Below the pieces are notes generated by a model. The model saw only the letters and a program-made list of their open reading frames with translations, did not search any database and was not told the origin of the DNA. A stretch of DNA of 64,000 nucleotides. Origin: Selaginella moellendorffii. Taxonomy: Eukaryota > Streptophyta > Lycopodiopsida > Selaginellales > Selaginellaceae. Of this stretch, positions 1 through 9,626 are shown piece by piece. The position numbers and the translations under genes were made by a program. Positions within the stretch are counted from its first letter, which is position 1. The number at the start of each line of letters is the position of its first letter. Where the stretch lies: positions 584,394 through 648,393 of the forward strand of contig NW_003314341.1 in assembly GCF_000143415.4 (NCBI RefSeq), given 5' to 3'.

Positions 1-8
1 TTTTCCAG

Positions 9-1201
9 ACAGGAAGCCCGTTTGAAATGTCTCGATCTGAGCGACAACGAAGAACTCATCGGAGTCATTGAGCCATCTTTCATTCTAGACAAAGGACGTA
101 TAGAAAGAAAGAGGCTGGACACGGCTCGCTGGCAAAAAGGAGTACCTGGTAAGAGTTTCTTTTCATGACGATGTTTGAATCGTGTTTGATTGATTCCAGG
201 AGAGAGGAAGAAATACAAAAAGGAATTAATCGCCCGCAAACGCAGAGAGAGAGCATTGCACCGGGGTGTTGATCTCGAGAGCATGAACGTGGTACGTATG
301 AAGGCTGTGATTCATTTGTTGAGGTGAGAATTGTTAGCTTTTTCACAGATGTTTGAGAGCATGGTACTCAGCGAATGCGATATGCTTGCTCTTCAACCAA
401 TGAAGCATAGGGACCTGACTCTGGTAATTAGACCACCTTCGCTGAAAATTGGATCGTAACTTATTTGTCTTTCACAGGTGAATAAGCTTGCTGCTGTATA
501 CCGTCTGAAAGTCGGGGCTCATGGATCTGGGAAAAAACGGTGAATCAGTCGGGCTTTTTCTGTGCTCGGATTGTTTTTTACGTATCTGTTACAGATTTCC
601 GACTGTGACACGAACCAGGCACACGGCTCTACCGCAAGGACTGGATATTCAGCAAATGTTAAAGGTCTAGCTTCCATTTTTTTCCATCTCTTATGATCTT
701 TCTTTCTACCAGCTTCTGGGGCGTGAAAAAGAACTCGACGACTCGCCACCGAAAGCCAAGAAGGGTGAAGCTGGAAGGCTGGCTGCCAAGTACAAGAGAG
801 CTGCTCGGCACGCTCGGGCGAGCATGGCACGAGAGAACGAAAAGCTTGAGCAGCATGGCAAGAGAAACAAGAAGCCGCTGAAGAAGAGAAAAGATGGCGA
901 GCGATCATCTTCGATCCAGCAGCAGCCGCCAAGTTTCGTCTCGAGCGGTGTGCTCCAACCGGGTGACAATCCAGAAACTCCGGTGGTGCTTTTCTCCGAG
1001 ACGAGCGTCACTGTGAGGAGCAAAGAGAGCGTCGACAAAGCTCCACTCGGGAGCTTCGAAGCTCACACCAAAGGCTTTGGCTCGCGAATGCTGGCGAAGA
1101 TGGGATTTGTGGAAGGGAGTGGACTGGGAAGAGATGGACAGGGAATGACGCAGCCTCTTCTCCCTCGATCTCGCCCAAAATCGCTGGGACTTGGCGCTTG
1201 A
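9..1201 (+). CDS. R3H and G-patch domain protein (SQS1-like), 5' end outside window
   Basis: This is the 3' part of a multi-exon gene. Exons I can join in frame are about 9-148, 200-291, 349-423, 478-539, 595-664 and 713-1201; the first begins after a splice acceptor, so upstream exons lie outside the window. An R3H-like segment runs through the 349-664 exons (LVNKLAAVYRLKVGAHGSGKK, then FPTVTRTRHT), which resembles the nucleic-acid-binding R3H module. The C-terminus is a clear G-patch with the core GFGSRMLAKMGF followed by GSGLGRDGQGM. R3H followed by G-patch is the architecture of yeast Sqs1 and plant D111/G-patch proteins, which activate DEAH-box helicases in splicing or ribosome assembly; that role is known for the family and inferred here. 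Introns are 45-60 nt. The next gene starts 123 bp downstream on the same strand. Confidence 0.82.
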
Positions 1202-1324
1202 GCGATCAATCGATCGATCGATAGAGTACTGAAAATCTATGGCTGACTTACTGTTTAAATTAAGCGCCTGTTCCACGCTTACGTTTTCTGGCTAGGGCGT
1301 TCGTGACGCAAGAAATTCGTGGCG

Positions 1325-2382
1325 ATGGCGCAGGCCAGCGCCGCCCCGGCGCTGGAGCTGGATTTCGGCTCGGCGCTGCCGAAATACGCAGGCATTGAGG
1401 AGGCGGCATCGAGCAGCGGCAGCTTTTGCGTGGATTTGGAGCTGGATCGGCAGCAGCAGCGCCAGTGCCGGATCTGTCTCGAGTGTGGAGGTGAGAATGT
1501 GTGGGAATTTCTTGAATGGAGGATTATCGGATGCTTGTTTCGTCCAGGGAGTGACTTGATCGCGCCGTGTCAATGCAAAGGGACGCAGAAGTTCGTGCAC
1601 AGATCGTGTCTGGACAATTGGAGGGCGGTCAAGGTACTCTGCTGCGCAAGAAAGCGGCATCTCTGTCTGTAAGTAGCGGTGGAAGAGATGATGGCCTGAT
1701 GGATGGAATGGTTTTCGTTTTTGTTCTTCTTTCCTGTTTCTACTAGGAAGGATTTGCTTTCTCGCATTGTACCGAGTGCCGGAGTGTGTTCCAGATGAGA
1801 GTCAACAGGCCGCCGGATCGATGGTGGCTCCGGCTCAAGTTCCAGCTGCTTGTCTGTCGAGACCACACTGTAATTTTCGTGCTCGTCCAAGTGGTAAGTA
1901 AGATCTTATCCTCTTTGTTCTTGGAGCACTCACAGCGTTTTGATGCTTCACTTCCAGGTTGTGATCTTGCTGGGCGCGCTTGTGTATGCCATCTACGGGG
2001 AGGAACTCAAAGAGATGTTTGGCTACGACGAGCAGCACGCGTATGGTTTCTACGCACTCGCTGGTAAGTCATTCCACTATTCTCGCTGCGTTTTTCAATC
2101 GAATTCTCGCAGTGCTGGTGCTCATCTTGGTCGGGCTTCTCTACGGGTTCTTCATAGCCATCATCTGTGGGCGGAAGATCACCAACAGGCACTACCACGT
2201 CCTAGAAAAGCAAGACCTCACCAAGGTAAGCAAAGCAAGCACATCTTTCGATATAGTCAGTGACAAATGCGAGTTTTGCCTACAAGGAGTACATTGTGGA
2301 AGGATTAGACGACGATGAAGAAGAAGAAGAACAAGAACAAGAACAAGAAACGTCACTAGCGCCATCGCCAGTGGCCGAGTGA
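1325..2382 (+). CDS. RING-CH (RINGv) membrane E3 ubiquitin ligase, 237 aa
   Basis: Six exons (1325-1490, 1548-1633, 1747-1893, 1958-2063, 2113-2225, 2287-2382) close exactly in frame. The zinc finger is C4HC3: CRIC near residue 49, CQC, then HRSC and HCTEC, with its coding sequence split over exons 1-3. After it comes the plant-typical stretch RPPDRWWLRLKFQLLV, then two hydrophobic segments (VVILLGALVYAI and VLVLILVGLLYGFFIAIICG) that should span a membrane, and an acidic Glu/Gln-rich tail. MARCH-type RING-CH proteins are membrane-embedded ubiquitin ligases. The start is the first ATG in the open frame (MAQASAAP); an in-frame GTG two codons upstream was not used. Substrate unknown. Confidence 0.85.
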
Positions 2383-2527
2383 CGGGACGAACTTAAATTT
2401 GGGGGGCTGGCTGAAAGGTAAGATTAAAATAAGCCCGTCAACGTTTTTAGGGTTCGTGGTAGCTTGTAAGAAGTGGCAAAGAAGCTAGGGTGAGCGCGCA
2501 ACGACGCAAGACGATCGCGACGCCGGC

Positions 2528-3454
2528 ATGTCAGGGGGCGGCTCCGGCGACGAGTTTCGCTGTTTCGTGGGCGGTCTCTCGTGGTCCACCGACGATCAAG
2601 CGCTGGAGAGCAGCTTCCGGCAGTTTGGAAGGATCTTGGAGGCCAAGGTACTCGCTTCTTCTTGGTTTCTTTTGCGCGGTCCCGAGAGAGCCATGACAAG
2701 ACGATGGATCCATCACTGTGGTGTGTGTTCTTGGCAGGTGATCATCGACCGGGGATCGGGGCGATCGCGCGGGTTTGGCTTTGTCACCTTCGCGGACCAG
2801 CGCGCAATGGACGAGGCGATCGACCGGCTCCACAACAAAGAGCTCGACGGCCGCGTGGTGACGGTGAACAAGGCACTGCCCAAGAGCGACACCGGCGGCG
2901 GCATGGGGTTTGGCGACCGCGACCGCGACAGGGACCGCGACAGGGACCGTGACCGCGACTTCGACCGTGGTGCCGGCGACCGTTACCGCGACCGGGAATA
3001 TGCCGCTCCTTACAGTAATGGCTACGCCGGGAGAGGCGACAACAATGGTAACGACAGTTGCTTCCGGTGTGGGCGGCAGGGTCACTGGGCCAGGGAATGT
3101 CCGGTCTCTTCCCGCGACCGCTATGGCGGCGGCGGCAGCGGCGGTGGTATTGGCAGGGATGTCGGCTTTGGCGGCCGCTATGGTGACCGAGGCGGCGGTG
3201 GTGAATACTTTGGAGACCGCTACGAGCCGCGCTACAGCAGTGACGAGTATGGAAGAGAGCGGAGGTATGAAGGTGGCGGCGGAGGGATCCGGGACCGTGA
3301 GCGGAGCAGTGGCGGAGCTATGAGGTACGATGGTGGCTATAGAGATCGTCCGGGGCCGTATGACCGGGCACCGCACTTTGATCGCTCGGCTCCCCCGGCG
3401 TACGATAGGCCGCGGCTGCGTGGCGCTGCTAGATCTTCTTACGATCGCTACTGA
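2528..3454 (+). CDS. RZ-1: Glycine-rich RNA-binding protein with RRM and CCHC zinc knuckle (RZ-1 type), 278 aa
   Basis: Two exons, 2528-2647 and 2738-3454. Residues about 10-85 are an RRM: RNP2 is CFVGGLSW and RNP1 is RGFGFVTF, split by the single intron. After an RD/RDRD-rich stretch comes one CCHC knuckle (CFRCGRQGHWAREC), then a long Gly/Arg/Tyr-rich tail. This order defines the plant RZ-1 group, nuclear proteins that bind RNA and SR proteins and affect splicing and cold response; the function is inferred from the family. A long minus-strand open frame over the same region is a shadow of the repetitive GC-rich tail. A telo-box-like TTTTTAGGGTT lies upstream at 2444-2453. Confidence 0.9.
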   Translation: MSGGGSGDEFRCFVGGLSWSTDDQALESSFRQFGRILEAKVLASSWFLLRGPERAMTRRWIHHCGVCSWQVIIDRGSGRSRGFGFVTFADQRAMDEAIDRLHNKELDGRVVTVNKALPKSDTGGGMGFGDRDRDRDRDRDRDRDFDRGAGDRYRDREYAAPYSNGYAGRGDNNGNDSCFRCGRQGHWARECPVSSRDRYGGGGSGGGIGRDVGFGGRYGDRGGGGEYFGDRYEPRYSSDEYGRERRYEGGGGGIRDRERSSGGAMRYDGGYRDRPGPYDRAPHFDRSAPPAYDRPRLRGAARSSYDRY

Positions 3455-3619
3455 TGATGTACTGCGATGGGGGACAAGTCTTTGGGACGAACTTCCTCCT
3501 CGTTTGGTTTCTTCTTTCCAGTTTTCTCGCAAAAAGATTACTACTACTACGTCGTTTGAGCACTCACTAGAGCTGGAAAGGTGTCACGTCTATGCCCCTG
3601 AGAGGGAGAAAGCACACTG

Positions 3620-4557
3620 TCACTGCTTTGAAACTTTGCTCCAGGAACTGTACCTCTGAGACGCTTGCTCGTGCAAGCTTTCGATCTCGGCCTCGAGCTC
3701 CGTGCAAGCCGCATCGATGTCGATGTTCTTTTGGCAGATCTCCACCCATTGTGATCTCAGATGAGTGAGAACAGTCGCGGCCGCTTGCTGGAGAAAGAAA
3801 CTCTTGGGTCAGTCACGGCACTTGCATTGTAAGTTGGCAGACCTGATTCAGCTTGCGATCGCGATTCAGTGATTCGATCTGTTGAGAGAATGCCCGTGCT
3901 ATCGACTGCAGCCTGGCAAGCAGCAAACAAGAAATGTGAAAAACCAAACGAGGAGGGAGTCGGACTTTACTTGGAGAAGTAAGCTTCCAAGCGCTGGTTG
4001 TGAGCACGCCAGGTATTTCCACTGTACTGGAGCAAAAGCTCCAAGTTTTCAATCCTGGAAGAGAGGAATCAAGAGCTACTTCGACAAAAACGAGAGAGTT
4101 CTTACACTACCTCATGGTTTGATACTCGAGCTGGACTTTGGCCTTGCGGAGGTAGTCGTTCCATTCGTAGAGATCGTTCCGCTTGCCAACGGGAGGAGCT
4201 TGGACGCCATAGCGTGACAAATCCAGGGCCAGCGGCGGCCTTCCTGCTCGGAGACGCTCCAATGCCTTGGCGACCAGAGGCCCTTCCTGACCAGAATCAA
4301 ACAGAGAGAGCGAGTGTAAGAAATGCGTGGAGAAATGCGAGATTATTTCTTGCCTGGAGGAGATTGGAGCTCGGCAATGGCGGCAAATCCTGCAAGAAAT
4401 CCACGGGGCGCTTGCTGCTCCGGCTCATCTCCTCGTCTATCAGGCGCTCCACCTCCCGCTTGAGCTGCGGATCCGCGTACTCGTGGTCGACGTAGGGAAG
4501 CGCATCCACCACGGTGTTGTCGGACGATCGCCACCGGGCTCCATCGCTCATCATCAT
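3620..4557 (-). CDS. MOS4: Pre-mRNA splicing factor SPF27/BCAS2 homologue (MOS4), NTC/MAC complex
   Basis: Five exons on the minus strand: 4354-4557, 4111-4286, 3971-4054, 3843-3912 and 3620-3787, giving 233 codons before the stop. The protein opens with three Met codons (4557, 4554, 4551), so the exact start is uncertain. BCAS2-family landmarks include VDALPYVDHEYADPQLKREV near the N-terminus, the RAGRPPLALDLSRYG and KRNDLYEWNDYL segments, and a C-terminal coiled coil (LRSQWVEICQKNIDIDAAC). SPF27/MOS4 is a core subunit of the Prp19/NineTeen (MOS4-associated) complex in the nucleus and, in Arabidopsis, is needed for immunity. Intron 1 (4287-4353) is GC-AG: without it the frame stops after 15 codons. 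The gene shares an 87-bp divergent promoter with AP-2 sigma. Confidence 0.9.
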
Positions 4558-4644
4558 CTTCCCTCCCTCGTTAGATGAGAACCCTAAATCTTCCTCTCTT
4601 TAACCCTAGCCAAGAAGAGCAAGACGACCGCGCGCCTGGACGAA
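4558..4644. promoter_or_regulatory. Shared divergent promoter of MOS4 and AP2S with two telo-box-like motifs
   Basis: Only 87 bp separate the two start codons, so both 5' UTRs and the core promoter must fit here or overlap the genes. It holds GAACCCTAAA (4579-4588) and TAACCCTAGC (4601-4610). Such AACCCTA telo-box or interstitial-telomere motifs are known near transcription starts of plant housekeeping genes. No TATA box is evident. Function is inferred from position. Confidence 0.55.
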
Positions 4645-5379
4645 ATGGTGAGTGGATTTTCGCTTGGATCCGTGCTGAGACATCGATCGCCGTGTTGGAT
4701 GCGCAGATTAGATTCATCCTCTTGCAAAATCGCCAGGGGAAGACTCGTCTCGCCAAGTACTATGTCCCGCTCGAAGACTCCGAGAAGCAAAAGCTCCAGT
4801 ATGAGGTAAATCGCTCCCAGATTCGAGTGTTGGAGTGGAATTTCTGGCATCGCAGGTGCACAGGCTCGTCGTCAATCGCGATCCAAAGTTCACGAATTTC
4901 GTAGAGGTTGGTCTCTTTGGTTTGCTTCTTTTCTTTGGTTTACACGGAATTTTTGTTTGTTCTCTCTTCCAGTTTCGCACACACAAGGTGATCTATCGAC
5001 GCTACGCCGGGCTCTTCTTCTCAATGTGTGTGGATATCACGGATAACGAGCTGGCCTACCTCGAGAGCATCTACCTCTTTGTGGAGATCCTAGACCACTT
5101 CTTCAGCAACGTTTGCGAGCTAGATCTGGTTTTCAACTTCCACAAGGCCAGTTTCTTTCCTTGCTTTTTTATTCTCCCGGTCTGGTGTTGCAAGCACTCA
5201 GCGCCTGCCGGTTTCGTTTACAGGTTTACTTGATCCTCGACGAGTTCATTCTTGCTGGCGAGTTACAAGAAACCAGCAAAAAGGTATGCCGTCGTATGTT
5301 CTCGTCTTTGTTCCTTGGATTCATGAGTTTGTTGCAGGCAATAATCGAGCGGATGGCAGAACTAGAGCGGCAGGAGTGA
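4645..5379 (+). CDS. AP2S: AP-2 clathrin adaptor complex small subunit sigma, 142 aa
   Basis: Six exons: 4645-4647, 4707-4805, 4856-4906, 4973-5146, 5224-5283 and 5338-5379, encoding exactly 142 aa, the usual AP-2 sigma length. The product is almost colinear with plant AP17: [19 protein letters not shown], then [43 protein letters not shown] and [20 protein letters not shown]. Sigma adaptins fold as longins and with the alpha subunit bind acidic dileucine cargo signals during endocytosis at the plasma membrane. Exon 1 codes for the start Met only. The intron at 5147-5223 must be GC-AG (AAG then GCCAGT) to keep the invariant [10 protein letters not shown] junction. The stop lies 8 bp from the CDC73 stop on the other strand. 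Confidence 0.95.
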
Positions 5380-5387
5380 CCATCATC

Positions 5388-6781
5388 TCAAAAGACAATA
5401 GGCAGCCTCCGGGCTCGCACAAAGGCATCGAGTTTATCCCAAAACTCGAGAACTGCCGTGCGGTCCTGGTGCCTCTTGTGCTTGCTCAGCTGTTTAGCAA
5501 ACAAAGAAGAGTAAGAGGGCATTCGTTTTTCTCGCGATTCTTTTTATCTTCATTTACCGAGATGATCTTGACATTCCATTGCATCACGACTTTAACCGAT
5601 TCCATGCTGTCGTCCTCGAATCTCAGGTACACTCCCAAGACTGCCACAAACAGGTTTTCAGCTGCGAAGTTGCGAACAACGAAAGCACGGCACTTACTCT
5701 TGTTGAAGATCTCGACGTGGTCCTTGAACGGCCAGTCCTTGAATTGCCACTCCTTGCCGAGAACGAAGACAGCAACGACTCGTTCCCAGTCCTTGGAGGA
5801 GAGAGCCGACGGCCTGTCTCTCACCTCGTACTTGACTGGGATCTCCCGGCCGATCTTCCGGTAGATGGGAAGCGTCTCGGGCTTCTTGGCAGCGGCGGAC
5901 TTTTTGGCATCGGCCAGGACGTAGACACCATCTTCCAGGAACTCCTTGGCGTTGAAGGTGTTGAGCAGCGTCTGCGAGGCATTTGGAACGAGGATGATAG
6001 GTGGTCCTTCGATCTTGGCCTTGCTCGACGATCTCGCCAGAGTTTGCTGGGAAGATGGTGGTGGTGGCGGGGGTCGCTTCTCCATGGAAGGAGCAGCGGC
6101 AGACTTGAGATCCGGCTCCACTTTGACGAACTTGTCCGTGGAAGAAGATGGTGGCTCTCTCCTCTGCGAGTTCTGGGATTGCTGCTGGGACTGCTGCTGG
6201 GACTGCTGCTCGATGCGCTCCCGGCGTCCCAAGGTGGAGAGGATCCCCTCGAAGCTCTTGTTGGGACAGAGGAGGATGGTCTCGCGATCACGCACGGGAC
6301 GCTCCAGGCTCCTCACCAGCTCGATGAGGAGGCAGGCATCCACAGGCTGGTCTTGGTCGCTCCGGGGCCGCTTGCTCGGGTGGAGAGCCCCGGCCTCGTC
6401 AGCGGCGGCGAGATCGCCCGGGGAGAGCTTGTCCAGCGACGCCGCCGACGAGGCGACCGGCGGCAAGAGCTCGATGGCATCGCTGGTGGAGACCTTGCCT
6501 TCGAGGTAGTCGAGCAGCGGCTTCTTGTCGGTGTAGGTGACGATCTGGAGCTTGAGAGCTCGCGCCTGCTGCATGTACTCGGTGTGCTTGAGGTTGCTGC
6601 TCTTGACGAAGAAGACGAGCGAGTCGAGCGTGTAGAAGAAGCCGAGCTTGGAGCGGTAGCCCGTCTCGGTGCTGCACGGGAACCTGTAGTCATTGCCGAA
6701 GCGGAACTCGTCGCCCACGCGGTGGACATTGCCCAGCTCCTTGCGCGCCGTGTAGTCGCGGAGAACGCTTAGGGCATCCAT
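5388..6781 (-). CDS. CDC73: CDC73/parafibromin homologue (PHP), Paf1 complex subunit, 422 aa
   Basis: Exons 5698-6781, 5558-5640 and 5388-5489. The start at 6781 (MDALSVLRDYTARKEL) matches the conserved N-terminus of plant CDC73; an upstream in-frame ATG at 6856 would add 25 unconserved residues. The N-terminal region (to about residue 200) includes the Paf1-binding part. A middle linker is rich in Gln, Ser and Pro. The C-terminal Ras-like domain is recognised by KEWQFKDWPFKDHVEIFNK, then LGVYLRFEDDS and QWNVKIIS, and LSKHKRHQDRTAVLEFWDKLD. Paf1C travels with RNA polymerase II and is needed for histone modification during elongation and, in Arabidopsis, for FLC expression. The 57-nt and 68-nt introns lie in the C-terminal domain. 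Confidence 0.95.
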
Positions 6782-6978
6782 CCTGCGCCTGGGCTGGGCA
6801 ACAAAGGCCCTAGCTTTATACCTAGGGTTTAACCAAGAATAATCTTTACACAGCATATTCTGTTAGGTTAATGCGCAATTTCTGCCTATACTAAGAATAT
6901 CTGCTTTTGATTAGCATATTCTGCTTACATGGCGTACGTATCCTTGGCATTTAGCTATTTCGCCCTGGAGCTCGAGCT
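6782..6978. promoter_or_regulatory. Divergent intergenic region between CDC73 and GST
   Basis: This 197-bp stretch serves both genes. Near the CDC73 start it has a telo-box-like CTAGGGTTTAACC (6822-6834). Two exact direct copies of AGCATATTCTG lie at 6852-6862 and 6913-6923, with the related AAGAATATCTG between them. Their spacing suggests a repeated factor-binding site, but the factor is unknown. Confidence 0.4.
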
Positions 6979-7733
6979 ATGGCGGAGGTGACTCTCCTCT
7001 CACTGCCGGCGAGTCCGTTTGCTATGAGCGTGAAGATGGCGCTGATCGAGAAGGGGGTGGAGTTTGAGACGGTGGAGGAGAACTACCGGGCGAGCGGCAA
7101 GAGTGAATTGCTCGTCAGGGTGAATCCCGTGACCAAACAGGTGCCCGTTCTCCTCCACCGCGCCAAGCCCATCTGGGAGTCGCTCGTCATTCTCGAGTAC
7201 GTCGAGGAGACTTGGAAGACGCAGGGCACTCACCTCCTCCCTGGCGATGGCTACCAGCGGGCGTTGGCTCGCTTCTGGACGAACTTCGTCATCACCAAAG
7301 TAAGCTTTCTTAAGTTTTGATTAGCTTCTTCCAGATCATCCAACATCGTCTTGGCCAGTTTTGGGAGACTGGATTGCTGATCATGAAGCGAGTCGGAGAC
7401 GAGCAGCTGAAAGCTCGAGATCAAGTGCTGGAGATGATCCGTTTGATGGACAGCGAATGGAGCAAGCCCGAGTATGGGAAGCCGTTTGTGTTTGGCGACA
7501 AGCTGAGCTTAGCGGACTTGGCCTTGGCTCCCATTGCGTCGTGGAAGGTCACCTTCGAAACGCTCGGGAAGTTCGAGTTCCCGGACGCTCGGACTTGTCC
7601 TCGGATGGCTCTCTGGCTGGATGCAATCGAGAATCATCCCACGGTGCAGTCGGCGATTTTAGCACCGGATCTGAACCTGGAAAACGCAAACGTCATTCAG
7701 AAACTCATCAAGGATAACAAGATCAAATTCTAA
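6979..7733 (+). CDS. GSTU: Tau-class glutathione S-transferase, 239 aa
   Basis: Exons 6979-7299 and 7335-7733. The N-terminal thioredoxin-like domain begins MAEVTLLSLPASPFAMSVKM; the Ser in SPF is the expected tau-class catalytic serine. It continues with the cis-Pro segment NPVTKQVPVLLH and the glutathione-binding PIWESLVILEYVEE. The C-terminal all-helical domain carries FGDKLSLADLALAP. The enzyme conjugates glutathione to electrophiles in the cytosol. The intron sits after about residue 107, the usual single-intron site of tau GSTs, but is only 35 nt. Its frame cannot be read through because it contains a stop and is not a multiple of three. Confidence 0.9.
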
Positions 7734-7946
7734 ATAGGTTCTTTAGTACTTGATCAAGTACTTGAATAAATTGCCATCTTTGAGAACCTTACACATAAAA
7801 ACACGTCGTTTCAACAGAGATATAGACTAAGCAACTTGCTGGAAACTTGGTGCTTCGAGCTGTGGGGAGGAACCAAGCTTCTCTTCACAGTCCCAAACAA
7901 TGCAGTGAGGACGATTCACATAAAGCTGCTAGACAATACTTGGAAC

Positions 7947-9626
7947 TTAAAGCTCGTTGGATCTTTTCGTGGCCATGAGGAACTTGTTCTCCGGAGATAC
8001 TTGAGGAGAAATATACTTCACCATCTTCGTACTCATCCCTGTCCTTTGCAGCCACAAGAGCCTGCCCATGTCAAGAAGCTCCTTGCACTTCATTCCCACC
8101 TCCGCCTTCCTGGCACAAACGAGAATAAAAACATTAACAACAGAGAAAAGAAGATCCCACTGGCGACAACTCACTCATCGCAGTTTCCACTCAATGCCCA
8201 GCTTGTCATCCAAACCAGAGCCTCAAAATCGGTCTTTGTAAGCCCCATGCTTTGAAAAAACTCTTTGTCTGTCACCCACATTCACAAGCTAGAATCAAAA
8301 TCCATCCACGCCATGATCATATCAATCTCAAGCACTTACTCACATACGCCTTCCACTGGCAAAGATGATGGCAGCACGTTGCAAAACCAATTCCAAAAAC
8401 CACGCTTGACTGTGAACAACATCGAAGTGCCATATCTGGATACGCAACTTGTAAAATTTGCCACAAGTGGTAGAGTACCTGTCGCTGCTCCACAAAGGTG
8501 CTTCCCTACGGCCACAACCTTCTTGCAGCCCTGGAGAGCGTCCACAGCATCCAGCTTAAGATCTTCAACTGCGGCCATAGAGTAGTGTGAATTATCATCG
8601 CCACCGCAACAAAAAAGTAGAAAATAGACTTACTGTCTACTCTAAGCCGCGACAAAGACACGCCAGCTGCGTAGCGAAGAGTTCGATCGGCCTGCGATGT
8701 TCCCACCACCGAGTGAGAAATCCGAGAACTCCGTGAATTCATTTTCGTACCTTGAATTTGTAAGATCTTCGTTCGACCAAGATGACGTTGTCCGCAGCAT
8801 AGCAATCGGAGAGCATGTGTGACAAGTATCCTCTTCCGGCACCAAACTCGATAAAGCACTCCTCATTCCTTCCACGATCAGTATCGCCAAAACTTTCGTC
8901 ATTTCTTCGCCTGAGCAAGCCGATCTCTTCCAAGTTTCCAAGCATCGAAGCCTGCTGAGAGATATGCTTTTCCTGCATAGGGTGCCTCCTGTTGTGTAAA
9001 ACCAGCAAAGCAAGCGAAAAGGAAATTCATGAAAGCGAATGAGAGAAAGATACCTGTCGACGTTCGAGCACAGCCACTTTGCACAGGCTGATGGCGTCGC
9101 AAAGCTTTCCTGGAGTAGCGACACGCCAGTCCCTCTCTCCGATCTAAAGCAGCTGCTGTGAGCAACCTCGATCTTCATCACGAGCTCCTCGAATTTGTTC
9201 TTTGGTAGCGACTCGACCGCCGCTCTCCTGCTGCCAGATTCCACACTGTCCTTCCCTTCCTCCTCGCAATCGCAATCGCTTCCAGCATTGACGCCAGGAC
9301 TGAAATAGGGGCGATTCTTGGCATCGCGCTCGAGCTTGGCAGCGGGGCATTTGCGCAGATGCGCAGCGATCTTGTGCTCTAGAACCGTGCTGCGGAGCGA
9401 GGAAAGCCATGAATCCACAAGCGCAAGAATGGGAGGGCTTACTGTGAGGGATCGATCGGGCATGGAACCCTGGATTGCGACGGCTGATGATTCCCGCAGT
9501 AGCTGGAGACGACCGATCGATGGGGAGAGATTGTGAGAAGCAGCGCTAGATTTCTTACTTGGATCCTAGCAGCGCCGAGCCGCCGCAATGCCTGCCCTTC
9601 CTGGGCAGCCACACACCACAGCCCAT
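7947..9626 (-). CDS. TRM13: tRNA 2'-O-methyltransferase TRM13 homologue with two zinc fingers, 400 aa
   Basis: Nine exons, all minus: 9559-9626, 9443-9502, 9389-... to 9054, 8751-8988, 8634-8691, 8479-8568, 8340-8435, 8175-8268 and 7947-8109; they total 401 codons including the stop. The N-terminus has a CCCH-like finger (CGVWLPRKGRHCG, then CGNH), followed by a CHHC U11-48K-type finger (CPIDPSHTVLEHKIAAHLRKC). The methyltransferase core has FIEFGAGRGYLSHML (AdoMet site), GKHLCGAATDMALRCC and CCHHLCQW. Trm13 2'-O-methylates position 4 of the acceptor stem of tRNA-Gly, -His and -Pro. The 43-nt intron at 8436-8478 was placed so that the conserved ATDMALRC motif is restored. Convergent with the GST (stops 213 bp apart). 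Confidence 0.92.

Noticed and set aside
2531-3532. 333-residue minus-strand open frame
   Set aside because: Antisense shadow of the Gly/Arg-rich tail of the RZ-1 gene; no motif, and the plus strand has clear RRM and CCHC domains.
5579-6772. 397-residue plus-strand open frame
   Set aside because: Antisense of CDC73 exon 1; Leu/Gly/Glu-rich shadow.
7300-7334. GST as a frameshifted pseudogene
   Set aside because: The disruption lies at the conserved tau GST intron position and is bounded by GTAAG and CAG; the rest of the gene is intact.
8436-8478. A 31-nt intron in TRM13 using an AG at 8,448
   Set aside because: The AG 12 bases further restores the conserved ATDMALRC motif and gives a 43-nt intron, so the shorter one is not needed.
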